DNA of 37,345 nucleotides from assembly GCA_002104895.1 (NCBI GenBank), contig MCFG01000526.1:1-37345 (forward strand). Direction: 5' to 3'. The DNA is from Anaeromyces robustus (lineage: Eukaryota > Neocallimastigomycota > Neocallimastigomycetes > Neocallimastigales > Neocallimastigaceae). How positions within the stretch are numbered: position 1 is the stretch's first letter; the number at the start of each line of letters is the position of its first letter. The notes beneath the pieces were generated by a model. That model was not told the origin of the DNA. It saw nothing but the letters and a program-made list of their open reading frames with translations, and did not search any database. The position numbers were made by a program, and so were the translations under genes. Positions 18,480-36,491 of this stretch are shown piece by piece.

Positions 18480-18490
18480 TTCATGACCAA
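18480..18490. repeat. Target-site duplication, left copy
   Basis: The 11-mer ttcatgaccaa recurs exactly at 20942-20952, just beyond the element's poly(A) tail. Its position at the two ends of the retrotransposon and its four G/C bases make chance unlikely. Confidence 0.72.
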
Positions 18491-20739
18491 CCTATTACTA
18501 TTCCTGAAATTTACGAAACTGTTTCTTCCTTGAAAAATAATAAAGCTCCAGGTCCTGATGGTATTCCTCCTGAATTTTTCAAAGCTTTCTTTTGTGAATA
18601 TTCGTCCAATAATAATCAACCTAACAATCAGACAAACCCCTCCAACCCCTTATTCCGGATTCTATTAGATGCCTTGAATTATTATTTAATAGAATTTGGG
18701 ATGGTGATTTCCCGTCTGAATGGAATTCTGCATCGATCATTTCTATTCCTAAAAAAGGAGACCTTTCTGATTGTAACAACTATAGAGGAATTTCTCTGAT
18801 CAACGTCAGTATAAAGATCATTACAAAGATTATCACTTACAGAATTACTAATTATGCACTTAAACATAATTTTATCCGTCCAGAACAGTTTGGTTTCCGT
18901 TATAAAGAAGAATGCATCAGTCTTTACATATCAATCCGTGAAATATGTCAAAGAAGAGCTTTTCTTAATCAATTTACTTACCTTGCTTTTCTTGATTTGA
19001 AAAAAGCCTACGATTCTGTCCCTATTTACAATATTATAACAAAATTAAACAATCTTGGTATACGTGGTAAATGCCTCAATTTTATTACTAACCTTTACCT
19101 TACCTCGAAAGCTCGTGTCTCACTGAATAATCAACTTTCAAATGAATTCCCTATAAACCGTGGTGTTCGCCAAGGCTGCCCTTTATCCCCAATTTTATTC
19201 AATTTATTCATTAATGATATTTTGAATAATTGTTCCAACTATGGAGTTTCATGTGGTAGTTCAATCTGTTGTGGTGGTCTCTTTGCTGATGACATTGTTC
19301 TCATTGCTCCTACCAAGAGTAAACTCAGAGCACTTTTATCTCGTGTACACGATTGGGCCAAAACCAACGAAATGACCTTTGGTATCAACAAATGTGCTAC
19401 AATGGTTATTAAACCACTTAAACTCTCTCTTCCTCATAATTATTCTGACCCGACCTTCTTTCTAGGTATCAATAAAATTCCTAAAACATCTTCCTATAAA
19501 TATCTTGGTATCCCTTTTGACAATTCTCTTTCCCTTAAACTTATCATTTCTAATCTTAATTCAAAACTTAACCTGACTATAAATTCATTCTCTCGTTTTC
19601 TCCTTAACCGCAACATCCCATTGGTTCTTAAACGAAGAATTCTTTCTTCCCATATTATCGGTATCTTAAATTACTATTCCCCCCTTTTAGGTTCAAATAA
19701 GACTAAAACCAAAAAAGCCCAATCTATATTTAATAGAGGTCTATTTTGGAGTCTTGGACATAAATCTACCAACCCTAACACATGTACCTATTCCATTTCT
19801 CGCGAATTTTGGTTCATTCCCTTCTCAGCTATTTGTGCTATTGCTCAAATTCGTTGTTTCGATAAATGGGGAAAATCTTCTTGTATTATTAAAGAACTAA
19901 TCACAAATATTCCTACTATGCCTTATTATTATTCATGGACTAAAGAATCTCGTACCCTAAAAAAGAAATTATCAGGTCTTACTAAAGAGGAAATTATTGA
20001 TAAGTATATAACTAGAGATGTGCTAACAAAAAATCCAGCTAAAAGAGCTTCTATATACTTGGAATGTAAATATGGACCTTCTAAAGATATACAGGATCTT
20101 GCTTTATCATACCCCCAATACTAACTGGGGTTCTTCTGGATTATGAGAATACGCAGCGGTTTTCAGTTTAACTATAAGTTTCTACTTAAAGGTAAGTCTT
20201 CACTTGAAAACTTTCCTACTTGCTGCCCTTGCTGTGGTGAAAAAACGCAAAGTTTCTCTCATTGGATATTCAATTGTAAGGCCTTTGAACAGGATAGAAA
20301 TACTTTTATTAAACACAATGTTGACTTAAACTCGAAGTTCACCCAAATTAATCGAACTAACTCACTGGGATTTTCTGAGGACTTAGACGAAGATTTTGAA
20401 AATAATATATATTACTTGATGCTTAACACTTTCCTTGATGGGTGTTATGCATTTGATAAACTAGATATTAAGAGGGAACGGAGATGGTGGCGTGGACAAC
20501 TTTTCAAAGGTTCACCCGAGTCTCCTGTTACGTATATTGTGGGTCTGTCGCATTTTCTTACTGTTGTCATGCCAATTGTGAATATTTCCTTTCGGATTCT
20601 TCTTAATTGGTATAATAACAATAAGAACACTCCGGGCGGCTTCAAGGGAGTCGACGTCGAAAAGATAAGGCATGGAATTTATTCCGACACGGATTCGAAT
20701 GGTATCTCATTCGTTGAATGGGAGAGGTTAGAAGTTTAA
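18491..20739 (+). pseudogene. LINE reverse transcriptase, truncated and interrupted
   Basis: RT blocks appear in order: NNKAPGPDGIPPEF (about 18536), IISIPKKGDLSDCNNYRGIS, AFLDLKKAYDSV (catalytic Asp, motif A, about 18985), GVRQGCPLSPILFN (motif B), LFADDIVLIA (catalytic FADD, motif C, about 19280), FGINKCATM and KYLGIPFD. Further on, CCPCCGEK with a downstream H and C (about 20220-20280) is a C-terminal zinc knuckle. Two lesions break the frame: a one-base loss (or two-base gain) near 18675-18685 joins the first block to the rest out of phase, and an in-frame TAA stands at 20122-20124, after which the same frame runs to a final stop at 20737-20739. An alternative frame across 20105-20140 reads NTNWGSSGL, so the TAA may instead reflect a pair of compensating indels. 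With its 5' end missing the copy cannot move itself. Confidence 0.85.
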
Positions 20740-20907
20740 CTTCTTTCCTTTTTTTTTATTTAATATTTTAATTTGACTAATATCTGTAATAAATTTTATT
20801 TATTTTTTGTATCTTTTATTACTTGTATTTTATTTACATTTCATGTAATATTTATGTCACATGTATGTTTATTTTAAATTAATAATATAAATAAAGATTA
20901 ATCCTAG

Positions 20908-20940
<33 letters not shown>
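18491..20940 (+). mobile_element. 5'-truncated non-LTR (LINE) retrotransposon
   Basis: A 2.45 kb insert markedly richer in G/C than the flanks. It begins inside the reverse transcriptase coding region, continues through a C-terminal zinc-knuckle region, a 170-bp 3' UTR with aataaa at 20890 and a 30-nt poly(A) tail (20911-20940), and is bracketed by an 11-bp direct repeat. No endonuclease or first ORF is present. This is the usual result of target-primed reverse transcription that stopped early. The clade cannot be fixed by eye. Confidence 0.85.
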
Positions 20941-20941
<1 letters not shown>

Positions 20942-20945
<4 letters not shown>

Positions 20946-20952
20946 TGACCAA
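20942..20952. repeat. Target-site duplication, right copy
   Basis: Exact match to 18480-18490, one base after the poly(A) tail of the LINE. Confidence 0.72.
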
Positions 20953-21086
20953 GAGTATTAATTAGAAAATAATGATTATTATTATTATTTTTTTTTTTTT
21001 ATCAAAATATTATTTAGAAAAATAAAGGATTAAAAGTTTTGAATTGACATTACATTATCATCTTTTTATATTTTTCTCTTTTCTTT

Positions 21087-21121
<35 letters not shown>

Positions 21122-21289
21122 TAATTATTTAAATAATAATTTTTATACACCTATACATATATTAATATATACATTTTAGACTGAAGAAGAGAATACACTT
21201 CTTATTGTTTTATTTTATATTTGCTAAATTTATAAAATACAAAGTCCATGTATCAATAAAAAAAAAATAACATCTTTTTAAAATAATAA

Positions 21290-21320
<31 letters not shown>

Positions 21321-21323
21321 AAT

Positions 21324-21354
<31 letters not shown>

Positions 21355-22486
21355 TTAATATTAATAATAATAGAGTAGTGTAGTGTAGTATAAAAAAAAT
21401 TTTGCATATGGTAAATCTTAATTATTGTAGTAATTAAACAATAAATATATATATATATATATTTCTTTTTTAAAGTAATAATAATTAAAACAATAAATTT
21501 TTATAAACGATTAGATTAAAATAAAATACATATACAAATATAATTATATGAAATATAACATATAAAAAAAAAAAAGGTAAATATTGTAGATAGTTAAATA
21601 CAAATATTGCTCCTTTCCTTTGAATTATTCCATTTCTTATATTTTGTTAAAATAAAAAGAAAAAAAAAATCAATAATCATTAAATTTGTATTTGTATTTA
21701 TTTGTATTTATTTTATTTTTTTTTTAATTCTCGTTTATATCTTTATTTCTTTACCCTATTTTTATAAAAAAAAATTCATAATATTTCTATATTTATGAAA
21801 AAATATTTCTATATTTATGAAAAAAATATAAACATAAATCCATATAACAGTTTATATATATATATATAACATTTATATATATGTTAATAATATATTATTA
21901 TAAAAAATATTATTTATCAATATTATTTTACTGTAATTTTTTTTGTTTGTTTTGTCATTAATCTTTTGTTCAAAAAATCCAAATTATTATATATATTAAT
22001 TTTTACTATTAAATTAATATATATAATATATATATATTAATTTAATAGTAAAAATTTTTATTTTCAAAAATTTATCAAATATATATAAAATTAATTTTTT
22101 TTTTTTTTAAAAAAAAAAAAAAAAGAATTTAAAGAAATCTAGAGATTTCATTTTGTATATAATTAAATTTTTAAGTTTAATTATATGTTTTAATTTTAAA
22201 TTAAAATTTAATTTAATAATTATATAATAATTATATAGTTTTAATAAAAAACATAAAGTAACAGTAGCAATGAAATAGAATTGCTACTCTATATATTGAT
22301 TTATTCAAAGTTTAATTGATTAATTATTCATTTCCATAAATTATATAATATAATTAAATATCTATACCATTTTTTTTTTTTTTTTTTTTTAATTTTCAAT
22401 GTTAAATTAATGTTTAATTGATTCAGTGTATAATCATAGAATTTAGAATATAATAATAATAATAATAATAATAATTTCAAATAGAT
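20953..22486. other. AT-rich spacer between LINE and TAF11
   Basis: Holds T-runs (about 21089-21118), AAT microsatellites (21284-21372), a 22-bp tandem duplication (atatttctatatttatgaaa, two copies at about 21780-21822), the hairpin at 21998-22056 and a patch near 22255-22285 (cagtagcaatgaaatagaat) of no known role. The last part should contain the TAF11 promoter; an AAT run (22452-22474) lies just before the ATG. No exon was found. Confidence 0.5.
21998..22056. repeat. 26-bp perfect inverted repeat, 7-nt spacer
   Basis: Positions 21998-22023 are the exact reverse complement of 22031-22056 around an AT loop. It lies about 430 bp upstream of the TAF11 start. The near-absence of a loop would favour cruciform extrusion or an RNA hairpin if transcribed. 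No gene or terminator function can be assigned. Confidence 0.75.
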
Positions 22487-24075
22487 ATGGAAGGAACAAA
22501 AAAGTACTATTCAACAGAAAAAAAAAGAAAGCAATCTATGCTTCAAGATACCCATAAAGAAAAAAAAACTAAAACTGAAAATGGACCAACGAAATATAAA
22601 AAATCAAAAGAAAAGAAAACTAAAAATGATAAACAAAAAGGAACCTCTCAAAGTAGTAATGAAAATAATAATAATAATAAAGATAATAAAGATAAAAAAT
22701 TAGGAAATAAAGAAGAGAATGGAGAAAATGTTAATGAAAAAGATAAAAAGGAAGAAAAAGATAAAGAAAAAGATAAAAAAGAAGATGAAGAACAAGAAGA
22801 TGAAGAAGATCAAGATATTGATGGAGTTTATGAAGAATTAGAAGAAGAGAATACTCAATTAAAAAATAAAGAAATGTTAAAGTAAATATCATTTTAATAT
22901 TAATGTTTATTTTTTTTTTTTTAATTAATAATTTTATACAAATTTCAAATTATATTATTTCATTTTATTTTTTTATTTTTTTTTTCTTGGTTATATAGTA
23001 ATTAATTAATTAATTATTAAAGTAAAGGAAAATTTAATTAATTACAATTAAGAATAATATGAATTATTAACAATAGTAATATTATTATAATTGGAATTTA
23101 ACAAAATTATTATTGTTAATTATTAATATTATATTTTATTCATAATTCAATATATATATATATTAATTATTAATATTTGTGGATATAAATTAACATTTAT
23201 TTTAATATATTTATAATTTAAATTATAATCTTTTTTTTTTTTTAGAGACTTATTGAATGAATTCAGTGAAGAACAAATTCAAAGATATGAAGTTTATAGA
23301 AGATCAACCCTACCGAAAGCAGCCGTTAAAAGAGTAATTAATTTAATTGAAATTTAATAATAACAATGTGAAATAACAAATATTAAAATAAGATTATATA
23401 ATTTATCATAATAGTAATAATATTATTAATTGTTATAATAATAATAACAATAAATGATACTAATAGTAATAATAATTATATACATATATATATATATATT
23501 TTTATATATAAATATTAATGTAAAATTGACAATCATCATAATTATAAGCTTGTTCAAAATATATTAAATCAAAGTGTATCAAATAGTATGGGTATTGTTG
23601 TTGGTGGTTTTTCAAAAATATTTATTGGTGAAATAGTAGAAAAAGGTAAAAAGAAGAAATAATAAATAAATTATAATATATAAATATTATTTAATTTTTA
23701 ATTCATAACTTTTTATAAACTAAAATCTATAATCAATATTATTTGAAAATTATATATAAATAAATATTTTATAATTTTGTATATTATTAGCACGAGATGT
23801 AATGGAAGATTGGGGTGATGAAGGTGCAATTAGACCAGAACATTTACGTGAAGCTTATAGGTAAATAAAAAAAAATAAAAAAATTTATATATAAATTATG
23901 TTATATATGTATATCAATTTCTTTTATATTTTTTTAAAAAAAAAATTTTTTTTTTCCATATATTTAACATATTTTATTTTATTTTATTTTATTTTATTTT
24001 ATTTTATTTTATATCTATATAATCTATATATATAATAGATTGTACAAAGAAGAAAGAAAATGCAAATATCTATAA
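22487..24075 (+). CDS. TAF11: TFIID subunit TAF11
   Basis: TAF11 is a histone-fold TBP-associated factor that pairs with TAF13 in TFIID for Pol II preinitiation complex assembly in the nucleus. Five exons, 22487-22881, 23246-23333, 23549-23645, 23791-23860 and 24039-24075, join in phase to 228 aa. Residues 1-131 are a very hydrophilic Lys/Glu/Asp-rich region with a short Asn run, poorly conserved in the family. From about 133 the histone fold follows: [20 protein letters not shown], then [17 protein letters not shown], then [11 protein letters not shown] near the end. These match the animal and yeast pattern ([41 protein letters not shown]). The C-terminus stops soon after the last helix. The ATG is the first in frame after an AAT run. 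Confidence 0.93.
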
Positions 24076-25774
24076 AAATAAATAATTATAACAATAATAA
24101 TAATAACAATAATAATAATCTTGAAAGGATTTTCTTAAATCTATTTATTAAATAATTAATATTTCATCTTATTTTAACCATTTTTGTTATTTATGTAAAA
24201 AATAAAAAAAAAAAAAAAAATACTATTGTTTTATTTCTTTTTAATTATTAATTTAATAAGCAATTAATTATTTTATTTGACGTGATATGATCTTTATCTA
24301 TAATTAATAATACAAAATAATCTATAGAAGATTTATAAATAATAATATTTATAATATAGTTAAATTATATGCACATATAAATAAAAAAAAATAATAAAAA
24401 ACAATAATTTTATTAGTTGATTTCATTAAATTTTTTATTAAATTATCTTTAATACTTTAATAGTAAGTTTAAATAAAGAATCTCGATTATGTTTTAAAGA
24501 TAAACTATAAATTAAAAAAAAATATATATATATATTTTTTTATATAGTTAATAATTGAGATATTATTCAAAAATTAATATATATATAATATATATATTTA
24601 ATTATTTTAATTTTTTTTAAAATTTAAAATTTATATAAATAATCATAAAAAATATTTAAAATAATTTAATTATTATAAATTAAAGTTTTGATAAATAAGA
24701 AATTGTTCCAAAATTTAAAAATTTAAACAAAACAATAAAAAAAAAATTTTTTTTTTCCTCAGTATTTCTTATTTAGTTTTTCAATGACTTTTTTTTTTTT
24801 TACATATGTTTTGTTTAAGGAATAGGTATTAATATATATATATATTTATTTTAAATTATTACTTTTTTTTTCTTAATAATAATATTTTTTAATTATTTCA
24901 TTTAAAAAAAAAATTAATTTTATGTCAAATGAGGGCTGATATATTAATATGTAAAAGCTTTATATAATTACTACGATCGAATAGACTTAGCCTTGCTATT
25001 TACGATAATTGAACTCTTCTAATTTATCTTAAAACATTATTAATAAAATTAGAGTATTTTATACACTATTAAAAAATATATATATACTACGTTAAGTAAA
25101 AAGCGTTATATTTGGATATTAGGAAAAAAAGAACTACCCATAATATTATGTTATAGAAAAGTAGCTGGATATTGTTTTACAATAATCGTTATGTAAAAAA
25201 AAAAAAAAAAAAAAAGATACTAAACTATAAATATTAACTTTATTTCTATTATTTTTATTTTTATATATATTATACTTTTTACAATTATATGTATATATAT
25301 ATAATTACTAAATATTTTATAATATTTTAAATTATTATAATTTTCTAAAAAAAAAAAATTAAATAAAAATAAAATAAATTAAAATAAATTAAAAAAAATA
25401 ATATAAAAATAAAAAAGAAACAAAACTAAAAAGATTAAAGCAAACAAAATAAAAATAAAATAAAATAAAATAAAGAAAAATAAAATAAAAGAGAAGTAAA
25501 AAAAGAAAAAAAAAGAAAAAAAGACATTAATATAAATATAAAGAATATACTATGAAAAAAATAATATAATATATTAATATAAAAAGAGATAAAAAAAATA
25601 GTTTATTTAATAAAAAAGAATAAAAATAAAATTTATTATATAAAAATTTATTATATTAGTAAATATTTGTATTATAAATATTATTTGTTGTAAAATATTT
25701 TCTATGTATTAAATGAAAGAATTAAATAATTGAATGGTTAAATTTATTATTATTGATACCTAATATCTGATACC

Positions 25775-25808
<34 letters not shown>

Positions 25809-25895
25809 TATAATAATAATAATAGTAATAGTAATAATAATAATAATAATATTAATAATTTAATAAAAATATAGAATAAAATAAAAAAAAGGAAA
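24076..25895. other. AT-rich spacer upstream of receptor gene 1
   Basis: Mostly homopolymers. A short patch at 24925-25195 has more G/C (ctacgatcgaatagacttagcc, gaaaagtagctggatattg) but no open frame of note on either strand. It could be a noncoding RNA or a decayed sequence, and no tRNA fold was recognised. An AAT microsatellite with AGT variants (25778-25850) precedes the next start codon. Confidence 0.45.
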
Positions 25896-31742
<5,847 letters not shown>

Positions 31743-32968
31743 ATGTATATATATATATACATATTGATATATCTATAAATTTATATATATATATAAATAT
31801 ATATATTTGATTTTATATAAGAATAAAGCAATAAAATTTAAATAATATAGTAATAATGTAGTTTTTTTTTTTTTAATTTTTATCTATCTTTTGTATTACT
31901 ATATACCATTAATGTAAAAATCATATTGAATAGAAAAAAATAAATACTAATAATAAATATATATCGGATGACAAATGACAAATTCATTAAAAAAAATTTT
32001 TTTTTTTATATTTTTTTTTCCTATTTTTTTTATTTTTTTCCTATTCTTACCAGATTATTTGTTCAATGAAAAGGAATAATATTAATACTAATAAAAATTA
32101 AATATTTAAAAATATTTTTCTATCATTCTTAATTATGATTTTTTTTTTCAATTTTTGGTATTCTAATAGTTAAAATGAAAAAATAAAAATAAAAATAAAA
32201 ACTATAATAATTTTAATTTATTACGTATATTTTATTTTAAAAAAAAAAAAAAAATTCTTTTTTAATACTAAAGATGTTACTATCCAATATTTGATTTATC
32301 ACTTTAATAATTTTATAAAAATAATTCCAAATAAGGAAAGTCCTGTTTTATCATATAAATCTTATTTTCTATTTCTTTTATAAAATAGAGTTTATAAAGT
32401 TTTTCCATTAAAAAAGTAAAGTTAATAATTATTCCAATATTTTATTATATAAAATAATTAAAAAAATTATAGTTCAAAGTTTTGTAGTACATATATATAT
32501 ATTTTAAATAAAAACAATAAATGATTTAATTATTAAAAGAGATTAAATCATTCATAACTTTAAAATATTAAAAATAGTATTCTAAGATTGAAAATATTTT
32601 CATTTCATTTTATATATATTATATAAATTAAAATAATAACTTATTAAATTCTTTTTTTTTTTTTTTTTTTTTTTTGTAATTGAAATAATTGATCTTCATA
32701 GTTTTTATTCACTATATTAATTTTATTTTTTATTATAATAAAAAATCCATATAAATACTTATTATAGTAATTAATAATAATCAAAACTAATAATAATAAT
32801 AAATTATATAACATGAAATGGTAATACTTTTAATTATTAATTTAATTATATAAAAATTATGTATTATTCTATTTTAACAAATTTGATATTAATAGTTATA
32901 TTATTTCTTCTATATATTTTATAAATTTTTAAATGCTGATAATTATTACCATTATATTTTGTATAAAA
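31743..32968. other. Spacer between the two receptor paralogues
   Basis: About 1.2 kb of A/T-rich DNA with many homopolymers. No exon on either strand. It must hold the 3' UTR of receptor gene 1 and the promoter of receptor gene 2; no individual element can be named. Confidence 0.5.
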
Positions 32969-33795
32969 ATGAAGTTTATTGAATAATTGGAATAAAACAT
33001 TTTATTCCATTATATGTATAATAATATGGGGTAATAATTTTTTAAAATTGATTAACGCTACTAATGTAACAGTGAATAATGAAAAAGAATTATTAAACAA
33101 TTTAATTGATACAAATAATAATTCAACTGATATATTAGTAATAAATTTAATTGATCAAATTTATCAAATACCTAAAGATATTGAAATTGAAAGTTCAATA
33201 GAAAAAATACATATTATAGGTCATTCCAGAAATAGTTCTGTAATAAAATTTAATGATTCAAGTAATCAATTCAATTTTAAAAATTTTGTATATAATTCTA
33301 AACAAGAAATAAAATTTGTTAATGTTACTATTGAAGGAAATCTTCAATTCTATGGAATAGCAAATATTGTATTTGAGGATGATATTATTAATGGCACGAT
33401 AGATATTGATAAAACTTTTAAATATGATGTAGAATATAAATCAGACGAAAATTATCAAGATAAAGATGAAAATTATTTAAAAATATCAGTAACTATGACT
33501 AAAGTTATATATAATGGATTAACAAATTCAAAATATAATTGTATAAATTTACATGGAAAAGTTAAAATAAAATCTTCTTATTTTTTTGGTAATTCTTTAT
33601 GTGAAAATAGTTTATTACATTATGATGGTGAAAATCATAATAGTATAGAAATATCAAATTCAAATTTTAATGGAATGTATGAAAATAATTGTCTTAGTAT
33701 GATAGATGGAATTTCATCTACTGTTAAAACTTCGACATTTGAAAATTGTTCTGGTTTTTTGGATGGAGGGTAATAATAAATTAATTATAATTATA

Positions 33796-33831
<36 letters not shown>

Positions 33832-34637
33832 ACAAAATAAATTTTATATATATAATAATGAAAAAAAAATAATAAATAAAAATCATGTATATAAATAATA
33901 GGGCTGCTTTAAGAACTAATAGAATACCATTAAAATTGAAAGATTGTATTTTTAGAAATATTTATACACCATATTATGGAGGAGTATTTTATATTGTTGA
34001 TCCAAGTTATATGGAAATAGAAAAAATAAAAGTGTATAATTCAACTGCATTAGATAATGTAAAAAATTTTTTTAGTTCAAATTATAGTATTTCCTATATA
34101 TGCATATATATTAATATTTAATTCCTATATATATATATATATATTTAAAGGGAAGTATTTTAAATGTTCTATCAAATTTAGATAATTTATTAACTTTATA
34201 TATGAAAAATGTAAAATATTATGGAAATAGAGTAAGTAATAGTCAATCATCTAATTTTGGTAGTGATTCAATATCAAGGTATTCAATATATTTTTACTTT
34301 GTTATTAATTATATATTGCTCTCATTAATTTTTGTTGTTATTTTATTCAATATTTATTAAATTTAATTAATGATATAATATATTTATATATATTATTTAT
34401 AATTAAAGTGTAACCGGTTATATACATCTAAATATGGAAGATTTTTATGGTGAAGATTTATTTGTAAATAATATACATGGTATTTTCATGATAGATGCCG
34501 ATGCTTCGATTTCAATAAAGTATGAAAAAAATAAGATAAAATAAAAAAATAATAATGATTACTATTTTTATTATAATTATTATTGCTATTAACATATTTA
34601 TAATGAAAATTAATAAATAAATGTAAAGAATAAATGA

Positions 34638-34674
<37 letters not shown>

Positions 34675-35485
34675 TATTTTTACTAAATCATTATTTATAT
34701 ATATTATATATATATAATATTTTAATTGTTAGAAATATAGAAATAAATAGAGTATATGGAGAAAAAAGTAGTGGATTATTATTTTATAATAATTATTCAG
34801 AAGGTACAAATGGTCAATATTTTGAAATAACTCATGGATCTTTTAAAGATTTTATTTTTAACCAAGTAACAGAATCTTTATCAGCCATTATAGGAACTAA
34901 TAATATAATGAATATAACATTATCAGAGTATTTAAACAATATATTATTATACTTAAACATATATATATATAATATTTCATATATGCTTTTATTTTATTTA
35001 TATTTAATTTGTTAATATATATTATATTATATATATATATACTAAATAATAAATAGTTGTAAATTTATAAATTTTGATGTCTATAAATCAAAGTAATATA
35101 TATGAAAAGATATAATTATATATTATATATATGTTTTATAAAATTATTGATTATTATATTAATAATTCTTATATATATATATATATATATTAGTTTTATT
35201 TATAATTCTCAAGAAAATAATATAATAATGAATAATGTAACTATTGATGGATATCATTCAAGTCAAAAAGTTAATTTTATTGAGAGTTCTGGTTATCATG
35301 ATTCTTGTAAATATATTATATATATATATTTTTTATTATTATAAAATAAAAATTGCTAATAAAGTAATGTTATTATTATTTATACTAAAAATATATATAT
35401 ATAAAGTTTCTTTAAAATTAATTGACGTTTCTATTAAAAATTTTAGTTCAATTGGAAGTAAGTACAATATATATAATATAATTAA

Positions 35486-35521
<36 letters not shown>

Positions 35522-36456
35522 TATAATTATAATAATTATAATAATTAATTATTATTATTACTATTATTATTAGAATTTATATATTGTTTTACATTAGATC
35601 TTGTAATTGAAAATTCAACAGTAAGATATTATAAATATTTATTTTTCTATTTATATTTTATTAATTACTTTATGTATATTCTTTTTTTTTATTTATATTT
35701 TATTAATTACTTATATATATTCTTTTCTTTTTTTTTTTATACATTTTTATATAAGATTACAAATAATATGAAATGTTCAAGTTTACAATGTGATGATATA
35801 TACTATATTGATTCATTGATAGATTTTTATTCTTATTATGTAACATCCAATATATATATAAAAGAATCAACTTTTGATACAATAAAAGGAGGTAAAAAAA
35901 AATATAAATATAAATAAAAAGAATAGATATATAAATTAATATATACATCAATATATTGTGGGAAAAAAAAGTGAAACAGAATTAAATAATATATAAATTT
36001 AATATATATTATGAGAAAAAAATAACATAACAAATTATTAAATATAATATTAATTATTTTTTTTTTAAAAAAAACAAAGGATATGGAATTGTAGGATATA
36101 ACGGAGCAAATATGAATATTATTAATTAGTACAGTAAAAAATTGTTATTTCTATTTAGGATTTATTCCTGTTGACACTGGTGGATTTAAACATTTACAAT
36201 TGAAAATACATATTTTTTTAATAATACTGCATTAAATGGACCAATATTAAATATAGTAAGCAATAGTGATGATTATATTATTAATTTTAATAATTGTACT
36301 TTTGAAAATAATAGAGCAAATAATTTGGGTGGAATAGTTTATTCACATAGACATTTTCCAGAAGATTATACTCCACAATATAATGATTTTTACTTTAATA
36401 ATTGTATATTTAAAAATAATACAGCTAGTCAAGGTTAATTTTTATCTAAATATTTA

Positions 36457-36491
<35 letters not shown>

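Noticed and set aside
18083-18490. Poly(A) run as the 5' border of the LINE or the tail of an adjacent insertion
   Set aside because: The coding body begins right after the direct repeat at 18490. The 340 bp between the A-run and that point is ordinary A/T-rich spacer, and no duplication pairs with the A-run.
18299-18867. Two minus-strand ORFs overlapping the LINE 5' part
   Set aside because: Antisense to reverse transcriptase motifs that are clear on the plus strand.
35836-36033. Short ORFs on both strands around introns of receptor 2
   Set aside because: A/T-rich Ile/Tyr/Phe strings spanning introns; the spliced plus-strand model explains the coding signal.
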